Notes: a model not told the origin generated them from the sequence alone. 64,000 nucleotides of DNA from a methane-oxidizing endosymbiont of Gigantopelta aegis (GCF_016097405.1 NZ_JAEHGD010000001.1:1859071-1923070), one strand, 5' to 3'. Shown: positions 9,567-18,993, numbered from the stretch's first letter. Made by a program: numbers and translations.

Positions 9567-11294
9567 ATGAAAAAATGGATAAAGTTAGTAGGACTGGTCG
9601 TTGTTACAGGGTGTTCGAGCGTGTCGGAAAAGGCGCCGGTACAAGATGTTGTTAAGCCTTTGGAGCCGAAAGCGGAAAAATCTGCGAAAATTGAAAAACA
9701 AACATCAATTGATCCCGATACCTTGTATTTGTTATTGGCAGGTGAATTGGCGGGCCAGCGGAAAGCTTATAATGTGGCACTGGATGCCTATTTGCAGGCC
9801 GCGCAACGGGTGCGTGATCCGCGAGTGGCTGAACGTGCGGCGCGGATTGCTTTGTATTTAAAAGACCCGGAAAAAATTGAGCAAGCTGTTCAGTTGTGGT
9901 TGAAGGTCGCTCCTGATGATTTGTCTGCTCGAAAAATAGCCTTGCTGTCCGCTATGCGCAATGCGGATAAGGCCTTTGCTATTGAGCAGCTGAATGCTTA
10001 TCTGAAATTGGATCCGGCTGGATTTGAATCCGTTTTGCTGGAAATGACGAAGGTGATGGCACGTAATGGCCGAGAAAATCAGATGCTGGCAATCTTGAAT
10101 GAATTAGCCGCGCAACATCCCGAGCAGGCAGCAATTTTTTACGTTAAGGCACTGTTGGCCGCAAAACGACAGCAGTATGAGCAGGCATTGGATGCGATCG
10201 ATCAAGCATTGGCGATTCAGCCTAATTGGAAAAAAGCAATCATTATGCGGGCGCAAATTAGTGTGCGAGCAGGGAAATTAGATCTGGCGGAGCAATATTT
10301 GCAGGATGCTATCAATCAATATCCGGACGATATTAAATTCAGGAAAATGCTGGCCCAAGTTTATATGGAGGCTGAAAAATACGACCAAGCTATCGATATT
10401 TATCATGATATTCTCGATATCGATGAAGATGATGCTGAAAGTCAATTTGCAATTGCGCTGATCTATTTGCATGAAGAAAAATTGGACGATGCCAAAGAAA
10501 TATTCCGCAAGTTGCTCCATGAAAAGGCTTGGGAGGGGCAGGCAGCTTATTATCTAGGGCGGGTTGCGTTGATGCAGGAGCAGCCGGAAGAAGCGCTGGT
10601 ATGGTTTGATCGTGTCACGCAGGGGCCTTATGCATTTGAAGCGCGATTGGCGGCTGTTTCGGTATTGATGGAGCAAAAGCAGTTCGAGCAGGTTGAATCG
10701 AGGTTGTCGGAGTTAGAACGTGATTTTCCAAGAAAGAAAGTGACTTTAATGTTGCTGAAATCGGAGCTCTATAATTCTACTGGGCGACAGCAGGAAGCCT
10801 TTGATTTGTTGTCAGAGGGCTTGATGCAATCCCCGGATAATAAAGACCTGCTGTACGCGCGAGCATTGATAGCAGAGCAGCTTAATAAGCTGGATATTCT
10901 GGAGCGAGATTTGCATAAAATCCTACAAAAAAATCCAAATGATGCGGCAGCGTTGAATGCATTAGGCTATACCTTGGTCGAGAAAACGGATCGCTATCAA
11001 GAGGCGGAAAAATATTTGCAGAAGGCATTATCTTTAAAGCCTGATTCGGCGGTGATTATTGATAGTTATGGCTGGTTGAAATATAAGCAAGGTGATCTGC
11101 AGCAGGCATTGACGTTGATTCGTAAGGCATATGAAAAGCAGCCGGAGGCCGAGATTGCAGCACATTTAGCGGAAATCTTGTGGAAGCTGCAAGCTTATGA
11201 TGAGGCGAAGGGAGTTTTTGATGAGGCTTGGGAAAAGCATCCTGGTGATAAATATTTACTGGACTTTAAAAAGCGTTTTTTGAATGACTCATAA
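9567..11294 (+). CDS. TPR-repeat outer-membrane lipoprotein
   Basis: A 575-residue protein that begins with a lipoprotein signal (MKKWIKLVGLVVVTGCSS; lipobox VTGC with Cys16). The rest is a series of about 12-14 tetratricopeptide-like repeats, for example KAIIMRAQISVRAGKLDLAE and AALNALGYTLVEKTDRYQEA. Related proteins precede lolB in many gammaproteobacteria and are annotated only as TPR proteins. The repeats imply a protein-binding scaffold in the periplasm or at the outer membrane. The gene is 2 bases upstream of lolB, so the two are probably co-transcribed, which fits a role near lipoprotein sorting, but this is only context. Confidence 0.88.
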   Translation: MKKWIKLVGLVVVTGCSSVSEKAPVQDVVKPLEPKAEKSAKIEKQTSIDPDTLYLLLAGELAGQRKAYNVALDAYLQAAQRVRDPRVAERAARIALYLKDPEKIEQAVQLWLKVAPDDLSARKIALLSAMRNADKAFAIEQLNAYLKLDPAGFESVLLEMTKVMARNGRENQMLAILNELAAQHPEQAAIFYVKALLAAKRQQYEQALDAIDQALAIQPNWKKAIIMRAQISVRAGKLDLAEQYLQDAINQYPDDIKFRKMLAQVYMEAEKYDQAIDIYHDILDIDEDDAESQFAIALIYLHEEKLDDAKEIFRKLLHEKAWEGQAAYYLGRVALMQEQPEEALVWFDRVTQGPYAFEARLAAVSVLMEQKQFEQVESRLSELERDFPRKKVTLMLLKSELYNSTGRQQEAFDLLSEGLMQSPDNKDLLYARALIAEQLNKLDILERDLHKILQKNPNDAAALNALGYTLVEKTDRYQEAEKYLQKALSLKPDSAVIIDSYGWLKYKQGDLQQALTLIRKAYEKQPEAEIAAHLAEILWKLQAYDEAKGVFDEAWEKHPGDKYLLDFKKRFLNDS

Positions 11295-11296
11295 TC

Positions 11297-11863
11297 ATGT
11301 TGTATTGGCTGGCTGGATTGTTTTTGCTTTTGTTTCAAGGCTGTGCGCAGCAGCATATCAAGCCGGTCGAAAATTATGCTTTAGTGCGTCCGCAGGCGCT
11401 TTATTCGCTTGAGCATTGGGTTGCAGAGGGTAGAGTTGCCGTCCATTCGGAAGAAGAGTCATTTAGCGCATCTCTGGTATGGATGCATCGGCAGCATGTA
11501 GAAGATGTGTTGGAACTGGCGGGTCCGTTTGGTCAAGGTCGAGTGCGTATAACGGTTAGGAAGAATATTGTGATCGTCGACGAAGGCGGCCGGCAGCAAA
11601 AATATTATCAGTCCGCCGAAAAGGTTTTCAGGCGGTTTTTTTCTGTGAATGTCCCGGTAGAGTCATTGCGCTATTGGTTGCTGGGCGTGCCGAGTCCAGA
11701 ACAGTCTTATGTGCTGGATAATAGGGGGTTCTTTCAGGCAGGGTGGCAGGTTGAATATAGTTTGCTGCAAAAGGCCGGGGTGTTTTATTTGCCCAAAAAA
11801 ATGCGTTTGAATCATCGGCAGGTAAAAATAAAAATTATTGTGGATCAATGGAAAATAAAGTGA
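11297..11863 (+). CDS. lolB: LolB, outer-membrane lipoprotein insertion protein
   Basis: A 188-residue lipoprotein with the lipobox FQGC (Cys16). The body fits the LolB beta-barrel fold: HWVAEGRVAVHSEEESFSASLVWMHRQ, then an ELAGPFGQGRVRI segment and a C-terminal LNHRQVKIKIIVDQW strand. LolB receives lipoproteins from the periplasmic carrier LolA and inserts them into the outer membrane. The lolB-ispE-prs order is standard in gammaproteobacteria; the end overlaps ispE by 16 bases. Confidence 0.92.
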   Translation: MLYWLAGLFLLLFQGCAQQHIKPVENYALVRPQALYSLEHWVAEGRVAVHSEEESFSASLVWMHRQHVEDVLELAGPFGQGRVRITVRKNIVIVDEGGRQQKYYQSAEKVFRRFFSVNVPVESLRYWLLGVPSPEQSYVLDNRGFFQAGWQVEYSLLQKAGVFYLPKKMRLNHRQVKIKIIVDQWKIK

Positions 11864-12723
11864 ATGGTGTGCTGCGATCAGGCTGGGGTGAGCCATGGCC
11901 AGCGCCGGCAAAACTAAATTTGATGCTTAGAATCATCGGTAGAAAGGATGATGGTTATCATTTGTTGCAGACTGTTTTTCAGATGCTGGATTTGTGTGAT
12001 TGGCTTACTTTTCATCCTTTGAGCGAGGATGTTGTTCGGCTTGAAAAAACGATTCCGGGTGTGGCTGAAAATGAGGATCTGACGGTGCGGGCGGCTCGGC
12101 TATTGAAGCAAGAAACGGGGTGTCAGCAAGGCGTTAGTATCGAGATTGATAAAAGATTGCCAATGGGTGGCGGTCTTGGGGGGGGGAGTTCTGATGCAGC
12201 AACCACATTATTAGTGTTGAATCATTTATGGCAGCTGGGGTTGTCGACTGAAAAACTAATGTCACTTGGTTTGGTGCTTGGGGCTGATGTTCCTGTATTT
12301 GTGTTTGGTAAAGCGGCCTGGGCTGAAGGGGTCGGTGAAAAATTATGTACTATTGATGTGCCTGAATCCTGGTATGTTGTCATAAAACCAGAGGATCATG
12401 TGGATACAGGTGAAATTTTTTCAAATAAAAATTTGACAAGAGATAGTAAACCCATCAAAATATGCGACTTTCTAGCGGGGGACAGCAGAAATGATTGTCT
12501 CGAAGTGGTTCGCAGGAAATATCAAGCAGTTGATAAGGCGTTGAAAAGCTTGAGTGCTTTTTCACAAGCAAGGCTTACAGGAACTGGGGCATGTGTTTTT
12601 GCCGCTTTTGATAAAAAAGAAGAGGCGGAAAAAGCAGTTGAAGCTTTGCAGGATGATTGGCAGGTATTTTTGGCAAAGGGTCAGAATATTTCGCCGCTCC
12701 ATCAAAAATTAAAGCATTATTAA
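11848..12723 (+). CDS. ispE: IspE, 4-diphosphocytidyl-2-C-methyl-D-erythritol kinase
   Basis: A 291-residue GHMP kinase of the non-mevalonate isoprenoid pathway. The ATP-binding loop PMGGGLGGGSSDAA is at residues 105-118; the substrate-binding N-terminus is PAPAKLNLMLRIIGRKDDGYH and the C-terminal motif is LTGTGACVFAAF. It phosphorylates the 2-hydroxyl of CDP-methylerythritol. It overlaps lolB by 16 bases and is followed 19 bases later by a tRNA-Gln gene. Confidence 0.96.
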   Translation: MENKVNGVLRSGWGEPWPAPAKLNLMLRIIGRKDDGYHLLQTVFQMLDLCDWLTFHPLSEDVVRLEKTIPGVAENEDLTVRAARLLKQETGCQQGVSIEIDKRLPMGGGLGGGSSDAATTLLVLNHLWQLGLSTEKLMSLGLVLGADVPVFVFGKAAWAEGVGEKLCTIDVPESWYVVIKPEDHVDTGEIFSNKNLTRDSKPIKICDFLAGDSRNDCLEVVRRKYQAVDKALKSLSAFSQARLTGTGACVFAAFDKKEEAEKAVEALQDDWQVFLAKGQNISPLHQKLKHY

Positions 12724-12742
12724 TTGTTTTAAATTCAAATAT

Positions 12743-12817
12743 TGGGCTGTCGCCAAGCGGTAAGGCACGGGGTTTTGATCCCCGCATACCCAGGTTCGAA
12801 TCCTGGCAGCCCAGCCA
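12743..12817 (+). tRNA. tRNA-Gln (TTG anticodon)
   Basis: 75 bases with an encoded CCA. The acceptor stem TGGGCTG (12743-12749) pairs with CAGCCCA (12807-12813), G is the discriminator, and the anticodon arm is CGGGG-TTTTGAT-CCCCG, giving TTG. The T arm contains GGTTCGAATCC. It lies between ispE and prs and is probably processed from their common transcript. Confidence 0.97.
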
Positions 12818-12855
12818 TTTATCTCCATAAATAAATCTCTTTAGGGGTGCTTTAA

Positions 12856-13809
12856 ATGAATGATGCCTCGATGATGGTATTCTCAGGTAATGCCAACAGA
12901 GCATTGTCTGAAGGTATTGTCAGAAAGCTGAATATGCGGCTTGGAATGGCGGCGGTAGGGAGATTTAGTGATGGGGAAATTGTAGTTGAGATAGAGGAAA
13001 ATGTGCGGGGCAAGGATGTTTTTGTCATTCAGCCAACGTGCTCACCTACAAATGAAAATTTAATGGAATTGCTGATTATGATTGATGCCTTGAAAAGGGC
13101 GTCAGCATTACGGATAACGGCGGTAATTCCTTATTACGGATATGCTAGGCAAGATAGGCGGCCGCGTTCGGCAAGGGTGCCGATTACGGCAAGAATGGTT
13201 GCTGACATGATTGATCAGGCGGGTGCTGATCGTGTGTTAACGGTCGATTTGCATGCTGATCAAATACAAGGTTTTTTTTCAATACCTGTTGATAATGTAT
13301 ATGCGTCACCAATTTTGCTTGGCGATGTGTGGCGGCAAAAATACGAAAATTTGATAGTGGTTTCGCCTGATGTTGGGGGTGTGGTCAGGGCTAGGGCTTT
13401 GGCAAAGCGCTTAGGGGATGCGGATCTTGCGATTATCGATAAGCGTAGGCCGAGAGCGAATGTATCCGAAATTATGCATATTATCGGGGATGTTTCGGGG
13501 CGGACCTGTATCATGGTCGATGATTTGGTAGATACGGCCGGGACATTGTGTCATGCGGCAAAAGCGCTTAAAAATCAAGGGGCCTTGAAAGTTGTCGCCT
13601 ATTGTACGCATCCCGTTTTGTCTGGAAACGCGGCAGCAAATGTTTCCGAGTCGGTGTTGGATGAATTGGTTGTGACCGATACCATTCCGTTGACTGATGA
13701 GTTGAGAAAAATTGATAAAATAAGGCAGTTGAGTGTTGCTGAGATGTTGGCTGAGACGATTCGTCGTATTGCGGCAAGTGAGTCGGTCAGTTCACTTTAT
13801 GTAGATTAA
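12856..13809 (+). CDS. prs: Prs, ribose-phosphate pyrophosphokinase
   Basis: A 317-residue PRPP synthetase. It contains the start-region motif [12 protein letters not shown], the ATP-binding [12 protein letters not shown] at about 131, and the PRPP loop [13 protein letters not shown] near residue 217. It makes PRPP from ribose-5-phosphate and ATP for nucleotide, histidine and tryptophan synthesis. The lolB-ispE-prs arrangement is conserved; here the tRNA-Gln gene intervenes. Confidence 0.97.
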   Translation: MNDASMMVFSGNANRALSEGIVRKLNMRLGMAAVGRFSDGEIVVEIEENVRGKDVFVIQPTCSPTNENLMELLIMIDALKRASALRITAVIPYYGYARQDRRPRSARVPITARMVADMIDQAGADRVLTVDLHADQIQGFFSIPVDNVYASPILLGDVWRQKYENLIVVSPDVGGVVRARALAKRLGDADLAIIDKRRPRANVSEIMHIIGDVSGRTCIMVDDLVDTAGTLCHAAKALKNQGALKVVAYCTHPVLSGNAAANVSESVLDELVVTDTIPLTDELRKIDKIRQLSVAEMLAETIRRIAASESVSSLYVD

Positions 13810-13851
13810 AAAATTGTATAAATACTTGTAAAGCAAGTCCTGGAGAGAAAG

Positions 13852-14478
13852 ATGTCTAATGTGTTTGAGTTTGTCGCTGAGAGTCGTGACACAACCGGAA
13901 GAAGTGCTGCTAAGGCGGCTCGTCGGCAAGGAAAGGTGCCTGCCGTTATCTATGGTGGCGGTGGTGAGTCGATTAACTTGATGCTCAAGCATGGTGATTT
14001 ATTAAAGCATCTTGATCGTGAAGCGGTTTATTCTAGCATTTTAAATATTGAAATTGATGGAAGAAAAGAAAAGGTATTGCTGAAGGATTTGCAGCGCCAT
14101 CCTGCTAAGCCGATTGTGTTACACGCTGATTTTTTGCGCGTAGATGCGACGCACAAGGTTCGAATGCATGTGCCAGTACATTTCTTGAATGAAGAGAAGT
14201 GTAAAGGCGTCAAGCTAGGTGGTGTCGTCAGTCATGTTATGGTGGATGTCGAGGTGAGTTGTCTGATTGCAGATCTTCCGGAGTTTATTGAGGTTGATTT
14301 GCTTGATTTGGATATTGGTGAATCGTTGCATTTATCAAACTTGGTGCTGCCTGAAGGTGTTGAGATTCCAGAGCTGGCGCAAGGTCCTGATCATGATCTG
14401 GTTGTTGTTCAGGTGATCAAGACCCGTGGCGAAGAAGTTGCCAGTGAAGAGGCAGAGGTGCCTGCAGCTGAAGAGTAG
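13852..14478 (+). CDS. rplY: Ribosomal protein bL25, long CTC form
   Basis: A 208-residue protein consisting of the 5S-rRNA-binding L25 domain (residues 1-95; ESRDTTGRSAAKAARRQGKVPAVIYGG) and the C-terminal beta domain found in the longer CTC/TL5 type. E. coli has only the short form. The tail (EEVASEEAEVPAAEE) is acidic. It is followed by pth after 2 bases, a common pair (rplY-pth), and has a good GGAGAG ribosome-binding site. Confidence 0.95.
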   Translation: MSNVFEFVAESRDTTGRSAAKAARRQGKVPAVIYGGGGESINLMLKHGDLLKHLDREAVYSSILNIEIDGRKEKVLLKDLQRHPAKPIVLHADFLRVDATHKVRMHVPVHFLNEEKCKGVKLGGVVSHVMVDVEVSCLIADLPEFIEVDLLDLDIGESLHLSNLVLPEGVEIPELAQGPDHDLVVVQVIKTRGEEVASEEAEVPAAEE

Positions 14479-14480
14479 AA

Positions 14481-15056
14481 ATGATTAAGTTGATTGTTGG
14501 TCTGGGTAATCCTGGGTCACAGTATAAGAAAACCCGGCATAATGCCGGGTTTTTGGTTTTAGATAGGTTGGATTCTAGTTTCTCTGGGAGTTGGCGTTTA
14601 GAGTCTCGTTTTAATTCGGAGGTTTCTGAGGTCTATGTGTCGGGCTGTAAGGTGCTGCTGCAAAAGCCGCTTACGTTTATGAATAAAAGCGGTGATGCGG
14701 TAGTTAAGTTGGCTCAATATTATAAGATTTCACCGGATGAAATTTTGGTTGTGCACGATGAATTAGATTTTGATTCAGGTGTGGCGCGGTTAAAGAAAGG
14801 TGGTGGGCATGCGGGTCATAATGGGCTTCGGGATATTATTCAAAAAATAGGAAGTCGAGATTTTTACCGTCTGCGCATTGGTATTGGTCGTCCTTCGCAA
14901 GGTAAAGATGTTGCGAATTATGTGTTATCAGCTGCGACAGCATCGGAGCTAAGCGATATACAAGATATTGCTGATCGTGTTGAGGCTTTATTGCCGGAAA
15001 TTGTGAAGGGTGATATCGTGCGGTTGATGACAGAATTTAATAGTAGAGATAAATAG
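14481..15056 (+). CDS. pth: Pth, peptidyl-tRNA hydrolase
   Basis: A 191-residue enzyme that frees tRNA from prematurely released peptidyl-tRNA. Conserved features are IVGLGNPGSQYKKTRHNAGF at the N-terminus (with the catalytic His of TRHN), then KPLTFMNKSG and VVHDELDFDSG. Just inside its 5' end the DNA has a short hairpin (AACCCGGCATAATGCCGGGTTTTTGG), which looks like a terminator but lies in coding sequence. Confidence 0.96.
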   Translation: MIKLIVGLGNPGSQYKKTRHNAGFLVLDRLDSSFSGSWRLESRFNSEVSEVYVSGCKVLLQKPLTFMNKSGDAVVKLAQYYKISPDEILVVHDELDFDSGVARLKKGGGHAGHNGLRDIIQKIGSRDFYRLRIGIGRPSQGKDVANYVLSAATASELSDIQDIADRVEALLPEIVKGDIVRLMTEFNSRDK

Positions 15057-15077
15057 CAACAAAAATAAAAAAAAGTG

Positions 15078-15106
15078 TTGCAATGGTTTTTTTTTAGCTG
15101 TAGAAT
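15078..15106 (+). promoter_or_regulatory. Sigma-70-type promoter of the tRNA-tuf operon
   Basis: TTGCAA (15078-15083) and TAGAAT (15101-15106) are separated by exactly 17 bases, with a T-rich spacer and a C-rich stretch just after the -10 (TCACCGCTC), as in growth-rate-controlled stable-RNA promoters. It is about 75 bases upstream of tRNA-Tyr. Motif seen; activity inferred. Confidence 0.72.
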
Positions 15107-15181
15107 TCACCGCTCATTCGCTGCAGTGGTCTGGCGAGATTGACTTTTTGCGGTAAGCAAAACAGGAAAATGACGGTTTAG

Positions 15182-15266
15182 GAGGGGTTCCCGAGTGGCC
15201 AAAGGGATCAGACTGTAAATCTGACGGTTCTACCTTCGGAGGTTCGAATCCTCCCCCCTCCACCAT
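15182..15266 (+). tRNA. tRNA-Tyr (GTA anticodon)
   Basis: An 85-base class II tRNA with a long variable arm (GGTTCTACCTTCGG). The acceptor GGAGGGG (15182-15188) pairs with CCCCTCC, and the CCA end is encoded. The anticodon loop CTGTAAA gives GTA. First of three tRNAs before tuf, the same Tyr-Gly-Thr-tuf order as the tyrU-glyT-thrT-tufB operon of E. coli. Confidence 0.97.
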
Positions 15267-15283
15267 TCTCAAATTGGAAAATG

Positions 15284-15356
15284 CGGGTGTAGTTCAATGG
15301 TAGAACTCCAGCCTTCCAAGCTGATTACGTGGGTTCGATTCCCATCACCCGCTCCA
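15284..15356 (+). tRNA. tRNA-Gly (TCC anticodon)
   Basis: 73 bases; the acceptor GCGGGTG pairs with CACCCGC, discriminator T, CCA encoded. The anticodon loop CTTCCAA gives TCC. The outermost anticodon-stem pair is C-A, a mismatch. Second tRNA of the tuf operon. Confidence 0.96.
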
Positions 15357-15376
15357 TCCGTATTCCAGTGAAATAA

Positions 15377-15452
<76 letters not shown>

Positions 15453-15479
15453 ATATTGAACAGGTAATGGTTGTTAGTA

Positions 15480-16678
15480 AGGTATTGACTCATGGCTAAA
15501 GAAAAATTTGAAAGAACGAAGCCGCACGTAAACGTCGGCACCATTGGTCACGTAGACCATGGCAAAACAACATTGACCGCGGCGCTGACAAAAGTCATGG
15601 CGGAAAAGATGGGTGGAGAAGCGAAAGCCTTCGACCAAATTGACAATGCGCCGGAAGAAAGAGAGCGCGGAATCACCATTGCGACCTCGCACGTGGAATA
15701 CGAATCAGAAAAGCGCCATTATGCGCATGTTGACTGCCCAGGTCACGCCGACTATGTTAAAAACATGATTACCGGTGCGGCACAAATGGACGGTGCGATC
15801 CTGGTTGTATCTGCTGCAGACGGCCCGATGCCACAAACACGTGAACACATCCTGCTGTCAAGACAAGTGGGTGTGCCTTACATCGTCGTATTCCTGAACA
15901 AAGCCGACATGGTTGATGACGAAGAGCTCATCGAACTGGTTGAAATGGAAGTTCGTGAATTGCTTGATGCCTATGATTTTCCAGGTGATGATACACCTAT
16001 TATCGTCGGCTCAGCACTGAAAGCCTTAGAAGGCGACACCAGCGAAATCGGTGTTCCTGCCGTTGAAAAACTGGTTGAAGCTCTTGATGAATACATTCCA
16101 GAGCCAAAACGTGCGGTTGACGGCCCATTCCTGATGCCGATTGAAGACGTATTCTCAATCTCCGGTCGGGGTACCGTAGTAACCGGTCGTGTTGAGCGCG
16201 GTATCATCAAAGTTGGTGAAGAAATTGAAATTGTTGGGATCAAAGAGACCCAAAAAACCACCTGTACCGGTGTTGAAATGTTCCGCAAGCTGTTGGATCA
16301 AGGTGAAGCGGGCGATAACGTAGGTGTCTTATTAAGAGGTACCAAGCGAGAAGAAGTCGAACGGGGTCAAGTATTGGCGCACGTCGGCACCATTACGCCA
16401 CACACCCATTTCAAAGCCGAAATCTACGTTCTGTCAAAAGACGAAGGTGGACGTCATACACCATTCTTCAATGGCTATCGTCCGCAGTTCTACTTCAGAA
16501 CCACAGACGTTACCGGTGCTGTTGAGCTGCCAGAAGGCGTTGAAATGGTAATGCCAGGTGATAACGTTACCGTAGAAGTTAAACTGATCGCGCCTATCGC
16601 GATGGAAGAAGGTTTACGCTTCGCGGTACGTGAAGGTGGTCGCACAGTAGGTGCGGGTGTTGTTGCTTCAATTATTGA
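15480..16678 (+). repeat. tuf duplication, copy 1 (about 1.2 kb)
   Basis: From AGGTATTGACTC just before the start codon to the second base of the last sense codon, this sequence appears identical to 31764-32962. Every segment I compared matches and the proteins are the same. The copies part at the final Glu codon (GAA here, GAG there). Confidence 0.88.
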
Positions 16679-16682
16679 ATAA
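15492..16682 (+). CDS. tuf: Elongation factor Tu, copy 1
   Basis: A 396-residue GTPase that carries aminoacyl-tRNA to the ribosome. The P loop [10 protein letters not shown] is near residue 19, DCPGHADY (switch II) near residue 81 and NKADMVDD near residue 136. It is co-transcribed with three tRNA genes, as E. coli tufB is. Codon use is richer in C-ending codons than that of its neighbours, as expected for very high expression. The protein is identical to the product at 31776-32966. Confidence 0.98.
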   Translation: MAKEKFERTKPHVNVGTIGHVDHGKTTLTAALTKVMAEKMGGEAKAFDQIDNAPEERERGITIATSHVEYESEKRHYAHVDCPGHADYVKNMITGAAQMDGAILVVSAADGPMPQTREHILLSRQVGVPYIVVFLNKADMVDDEELIELVEMEVRELLDAYDFPGDDTPIIVGSALKALEGDTSEIGVPAVEKLVEALDEYIPEPKRAVDGPFLMPIEDVFSISGRGTVVTGRVERGIIKVGEEIEIVGIKETQKTTCTGVEMFRKLLDQGEAGDNVGVLLRGTKREEVERGQVLAHVGTITPHTHFKAEIYVLSKDEGGRHTPFFNGYRPQFYFRTTDVTGAVELPEGVEMVMPGDNVTVEVKLIAPIAMEEGLRFAVREGGRTVGAGVVASIIE

Positions 16683-16684
16683 TA

Positions 16685-16713
16685 TTGTATTAACAAAAGA
16701 GCTGGTGTATAAT
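16685..16713 (+). promoter_or_regulatory. Candidate extended -10 promoter for tRNA-Trp-secE-nusG
   Basis: TTGTAT (16685-16690) and a consensus TATAAT (16708-16713) are 17 bases apart, and the -10 is preceded by TG at -1/-2 spacing (GGTGTATAAT). A start would fall near 16720, about 19 bases before tRNA-Trp. The -10 hexamer is exactly the loop of a perfect inverted repeat (next entry). Confidence 0.6.
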
Positions 16714-16722
16714 CACCAGCTC
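16699..16722. terminator. Perfect 9-bp hairpin after tuf copy 1
   Basis: GAGCTGGTG (16699-16707) pairs with CACCAGCTC (16714-16722) around the 6-base loop TATAAT. It follows the tuf stop by 16 bases and is a likely transcript end for the tRNA-tuf operon, although the downstream sequence (GTTCGGTTTTC) is only moderately T-rich. It may be a weak terminator or a 3'-end stabiliser. Confidence 0.55.
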
Positions 16723-16738
16723 GTTCGGTTTTCTGAAT

Positions 16739-16814
16739 AGGTCAGTGGCTCAATTGGTAGAGCAGCGGTCTCCAAAACCGCAGGTTGGGGGTTCGAGTCC
16801 CTCCTGGCCTGCCA
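16739..16814 (+). tRNA. tRNA-Trp (CCA anticodon)
   Basis: 76 bases; the acceptor AGGTCAG pairs with CTGGCCT (one G-T pair), discriminator G, CCA encoded. The anticodon arm GCGGT-CTCCAAA-ACCGC gives CCA. tRNA-Trp just upstream of secE is a conserved arrangement in many gammaproteobacteria. Confidence 0.97.
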
Positions 16815-16853
16815 TTCAGTTGATTTTCTAAAATTCACTCCAAATAAAACTAC

Positions 16854-17237
16854 ATGAACGCACAGGCAGAAGATACGGCCGAGTCGTCCGTACTTGATAT
16901 ACTTAAGCATGTACTGGTTGCGGCACTGGTTGTTGGCGCAATTGGCGCTTTCTATTATTACTCCGAATTTTCATTGCTCTACAGGGTGTTAGCTCTAGTT
17001 GCGGTTATGGTAATTTCCGCAGGTATTTTTTTGACGACATCAGTTGGGAAAAGTTTGTGGGTGTTTATGCTGGAGGCAAAGCAGGAGGTCAGGAAGGTTG
17101 TTTGGCCTACCCGTGAAGAGACAATGAGAACAACCTTGCTGGTTTTTGGTATGGTTTTTATTGTGGGTTTCATTTTGTGGTTGCTGGACATGTTTCTGTT
17201 TTGGGGTGTTAAGTTGCTGACCGGTCAGGGAGGCTAA
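16854..17237 (+). CDS. secE: SecE, protein translocase subunit
   Basis: A 127-residue membrane protein with three hydrophobic segments (about 19-38, 44-62 and 96-118), like E. coli SecE rather than the short one-helix form. The conserved cytoplasmic motif [18 protein letters not shown] is at about 75-92. SecE stabilises SecY in the SecYEG channel. It is followed by nusG after 2 bases, the universal secE-nusG pair. Confidence 0.96.
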   Translation: MNAQAEDTAESSVLDILKHVLVAALVVGAIGAFYYYSEFSLLYRVLALVAVMVISAGIFLTTSVGKSLWVFMLEAKQEVRKVVWPTREETMRTTLLVFGMVFIVGFILWLLDMFLFWGVKLLTGQGG

Positions 17238-17239
17238 GG

Positions 17240-17773
17240 ATGGCGCTACGCTGGTATGTGGTTCATGCCTACACTAATTTTGAAAACAAAGTAAAGCAGG
17301 CGCTCGAAGAAAGAATCGAGCGAGAAGGGTTGCAGCAATACTTTGGTAAGATTTTAGTGCCGACTGAGGAAGTTGTCGAAATGCGGATGGGGCAGCAGCG
17401 CAAAAGTGAGAGGAAGTTTTTTCCTGGCTATGTGTTGGTGCAGATGGAGTTGACGGATGACACATGGCATTTGGTGCGCAATGTGCCGAGAGTGCTTGGT
17501 TTCATTGGTGGAACAACCGATAAGCCAGCGCCTATTTCAGATAAGGAAGCAAATGCTATTTTGAATCGGGTTGAAGAGGGGGTGAATAAGCCTCGTCCGA
17601 AAGTGTTGTTTGAGGTAGGTGAGACAGTACGAATTATTGATGGGCCATTTAAGGATTTTAATGGCACGATCGAAGAAGTGAATTATGAAAAAAGCATGTT
17701 AAAAGTTTCAGTACTGATTTTTGGGCGAGCGACAACGGTAGAGCTTGACTTCAATCAGGTTGAAAAGCTTTAA
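17240..17773 (+). CDS. nusG: NusG, transcription antitermination/termination factor
   Basis: A 177-residue protein: an N-terminal NGN domain ([19 protein letters not shown] at the start) that binds RNA polymerase, and a C-terminal KOW domain ([22 protein letters not shown]) that binds S10 or Rho. This is a core-type NusG of normal length. Confidence 0.98.
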   Translation: MALRWYVVHAYTNFENKVKQALEERIEREGLQQYFGKILVPTEEVVEMRMGQQRKSERKFFPGYVLVQMELTDDTWHLVRNVPRVLGFIGGTTDKPAPISDKEANAILNRVEEGVNKPRPKVLFEVGETVRIIDGPFKDFNGTIEEVNYEKSMLKVSVLIFGRATTVELDFNQVEKL

Positions 17774-17790
17774 GTATGTTTTTGTAGATG

Positions 17791-17820
17791 TCCCTGCCCT
17801 TAAAAGGGGCGGGGATTTTT
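17791..17820 (+). terminator. Terminator-like hairpin between nusG and rplK
   Basis: TCCCTGCCC (17791-17799) pairs with GGGCGGGGA (17807-17815), 9 base pairs with one wobble, followed by TTTTTG. It has the form of an intrinsic terminator or attenuator separating secE-nusG from the L11 operon. The remaining bases to the rplK start would hold the L11-L1 leader; I did not identify a clear L1-binding motif or promoter there. Confidence 0.7.
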
Positions 17821-17865
17821 GTATATGGGGAGCTGTAAGGCGTTTGTACCCGGATGGAGTAAAAC

Positions 17866-18297
17866 ATGGCTAAAAAAATAGAAGCATATATTAAACTGCA
17901 GGTAAAAGCGGGTGAGGCAAATCCAAGTCCTCCAGTAGGGCCTGCTTTGGGTCAGCATGGTTTGAATATCATGGAGTTTTGTAAGGCGTTTAACGCTAAA
18001 ACTCAGGATGTGGAAAAAGGCATGCCGATTCCTGTCGTAATTACTGTTTATAATGATAAAAGTTTTACTTTTATTACTAAAACGCCACCTGCATCGGTTC
18101 TGTTGTTAAAGGCTGTAGGGGCGGCAAAAGGTAGTGGTACGCCAAATACTGTTAAGATTGGTAAAGTCACACGCGAGCAGCTGGAAGAAATTGCCAATAT
18201 AAAAATGCAGGATCTAAATGCGGCTGATATGGATGCCGCGGTCCGGATTATTGCTGGCAGCGCCCGTAGTATGGGCTTAGATGTGGAGGGCGTGTAA
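17866..18297 (+). CDS. rplK: Ribosomal protein uL11
   Basis: A 143-residue protein of the GTPase-associated centre, binding 23S rRNA with L10. It has the usual proline-rich N-terminal switch ([28 protein letters not shown]) and the RNA-binding C-terminal domain ending in [11 protein letters not shown]. It is immediately followed by rplA (stop and start adjacent). Confidence 0.98.
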   Translation: MAKKIEAYIKLQVKAGEANPSPPVGPALGQHGLNIMEFCKAFNAKTQDVEKGMPIPVVITVYNDKSFTFITKTPPASVLLLKAVGAAKGSGTPNTVKIGKVTREQLEEIANIKMQDLNAADMDAAVRIIAGSARSMGLDVEGV

Positions 18298-18993
18298 ATG
18301 GCAAAATTAAGCAAAAAAGCCAAGCTGATTAAAGAGAAAGTTGATAGCAATAAGCAGTACAGTATTTCAGAAGCTGTGAAGTTGTTGAAAGAATTCGCCT
18401 CCGATAAGTTTGACGAGTCGATTGATGTTAGTGTCAACCTGGGCGTGGATCCTAGAAAATCAGATCAGAATGTTCGTGGGGCTTCGGTATTGCCACATGG
18501 TACAGGTAAAACTGTGCGCGTTGCTGTCTTTACGCAAGGGCCAAATGCCGATGCGGCCAAAGAAGCCGGTGCTGATATTGTCGGAATGGAAGACTTGGCT
18601 GAACAGGTCAAAAAAGGCGAAATGGATTTTGATGTGGTGATCGCCTCACCTGATGCTATGCGTGTGGTTGGGCAGTTAGGTCAGATTTTAGGGCCTAGAG
18701 GTTTGATGCCAAATCCTAAAGTAGGAACTGTTACACCTGATGTGGCAACTGCCGTGAAAAATGCAAAAGCAGGGCAGGTAAGATTCCGCACAGATAAGGG
18801 TGGTATTATTCATTGTTCCGTAGGTAAGGCTTCGTTTGACGAAAAGGCGATTAAAGAAAATCTGGAATTTTTGATTGCAGATCTTAAAAAAGCCAAGCCA
18901 TCATCTGCGAAAGGTGTTTATCTGAAAAAGATTGCTTTGTCTTCGACGATGGGTCCAGGTCTAAGTATTGATCAGGCGAGTCTCGAGGCATAA
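18298..18993 (+). CDS. rplA: Ribosomal protein uL1
   Basis: A 231-residue stalk protein and, by family knowledge, translational repressor of its own L11-L1 operon. Conserved segments are [36 protein letters not shown] and the C-terminal [16 protein letters not shown]. It starts directly after the rplK stop codon. Confidence 0.98.
   Translation: MAKLSKKAKLIKEKVDSNKQYSISEAVKLLKEFASDKFDESIDVSVNLGVDPRKSDQNVRGASVLPHGTGKTVRVAVFTQGPNADAAKEAGADIVGMEDLAEQVKKGEMDFDVVIASPDAMRVVGQLGQILGPRGLMPNPKVGTVTPDVATAVKNAKAGQVRFRTDKGGIIHCSVGKASFDEKAIKENLEFLIADLKKAKPSSAKGVYLKKIALSSTMGPGLSIDQASLEA

Noticed and set aside
14509-14560. Hairpin with T tract inside the 5' part of pth as a terminator
   Set aside because: It encodes conserved Pth residues (KTRHNAGF) and termination there would remove the gene; probably a coincidence of codons, though partial attenuation cannot be excluded.
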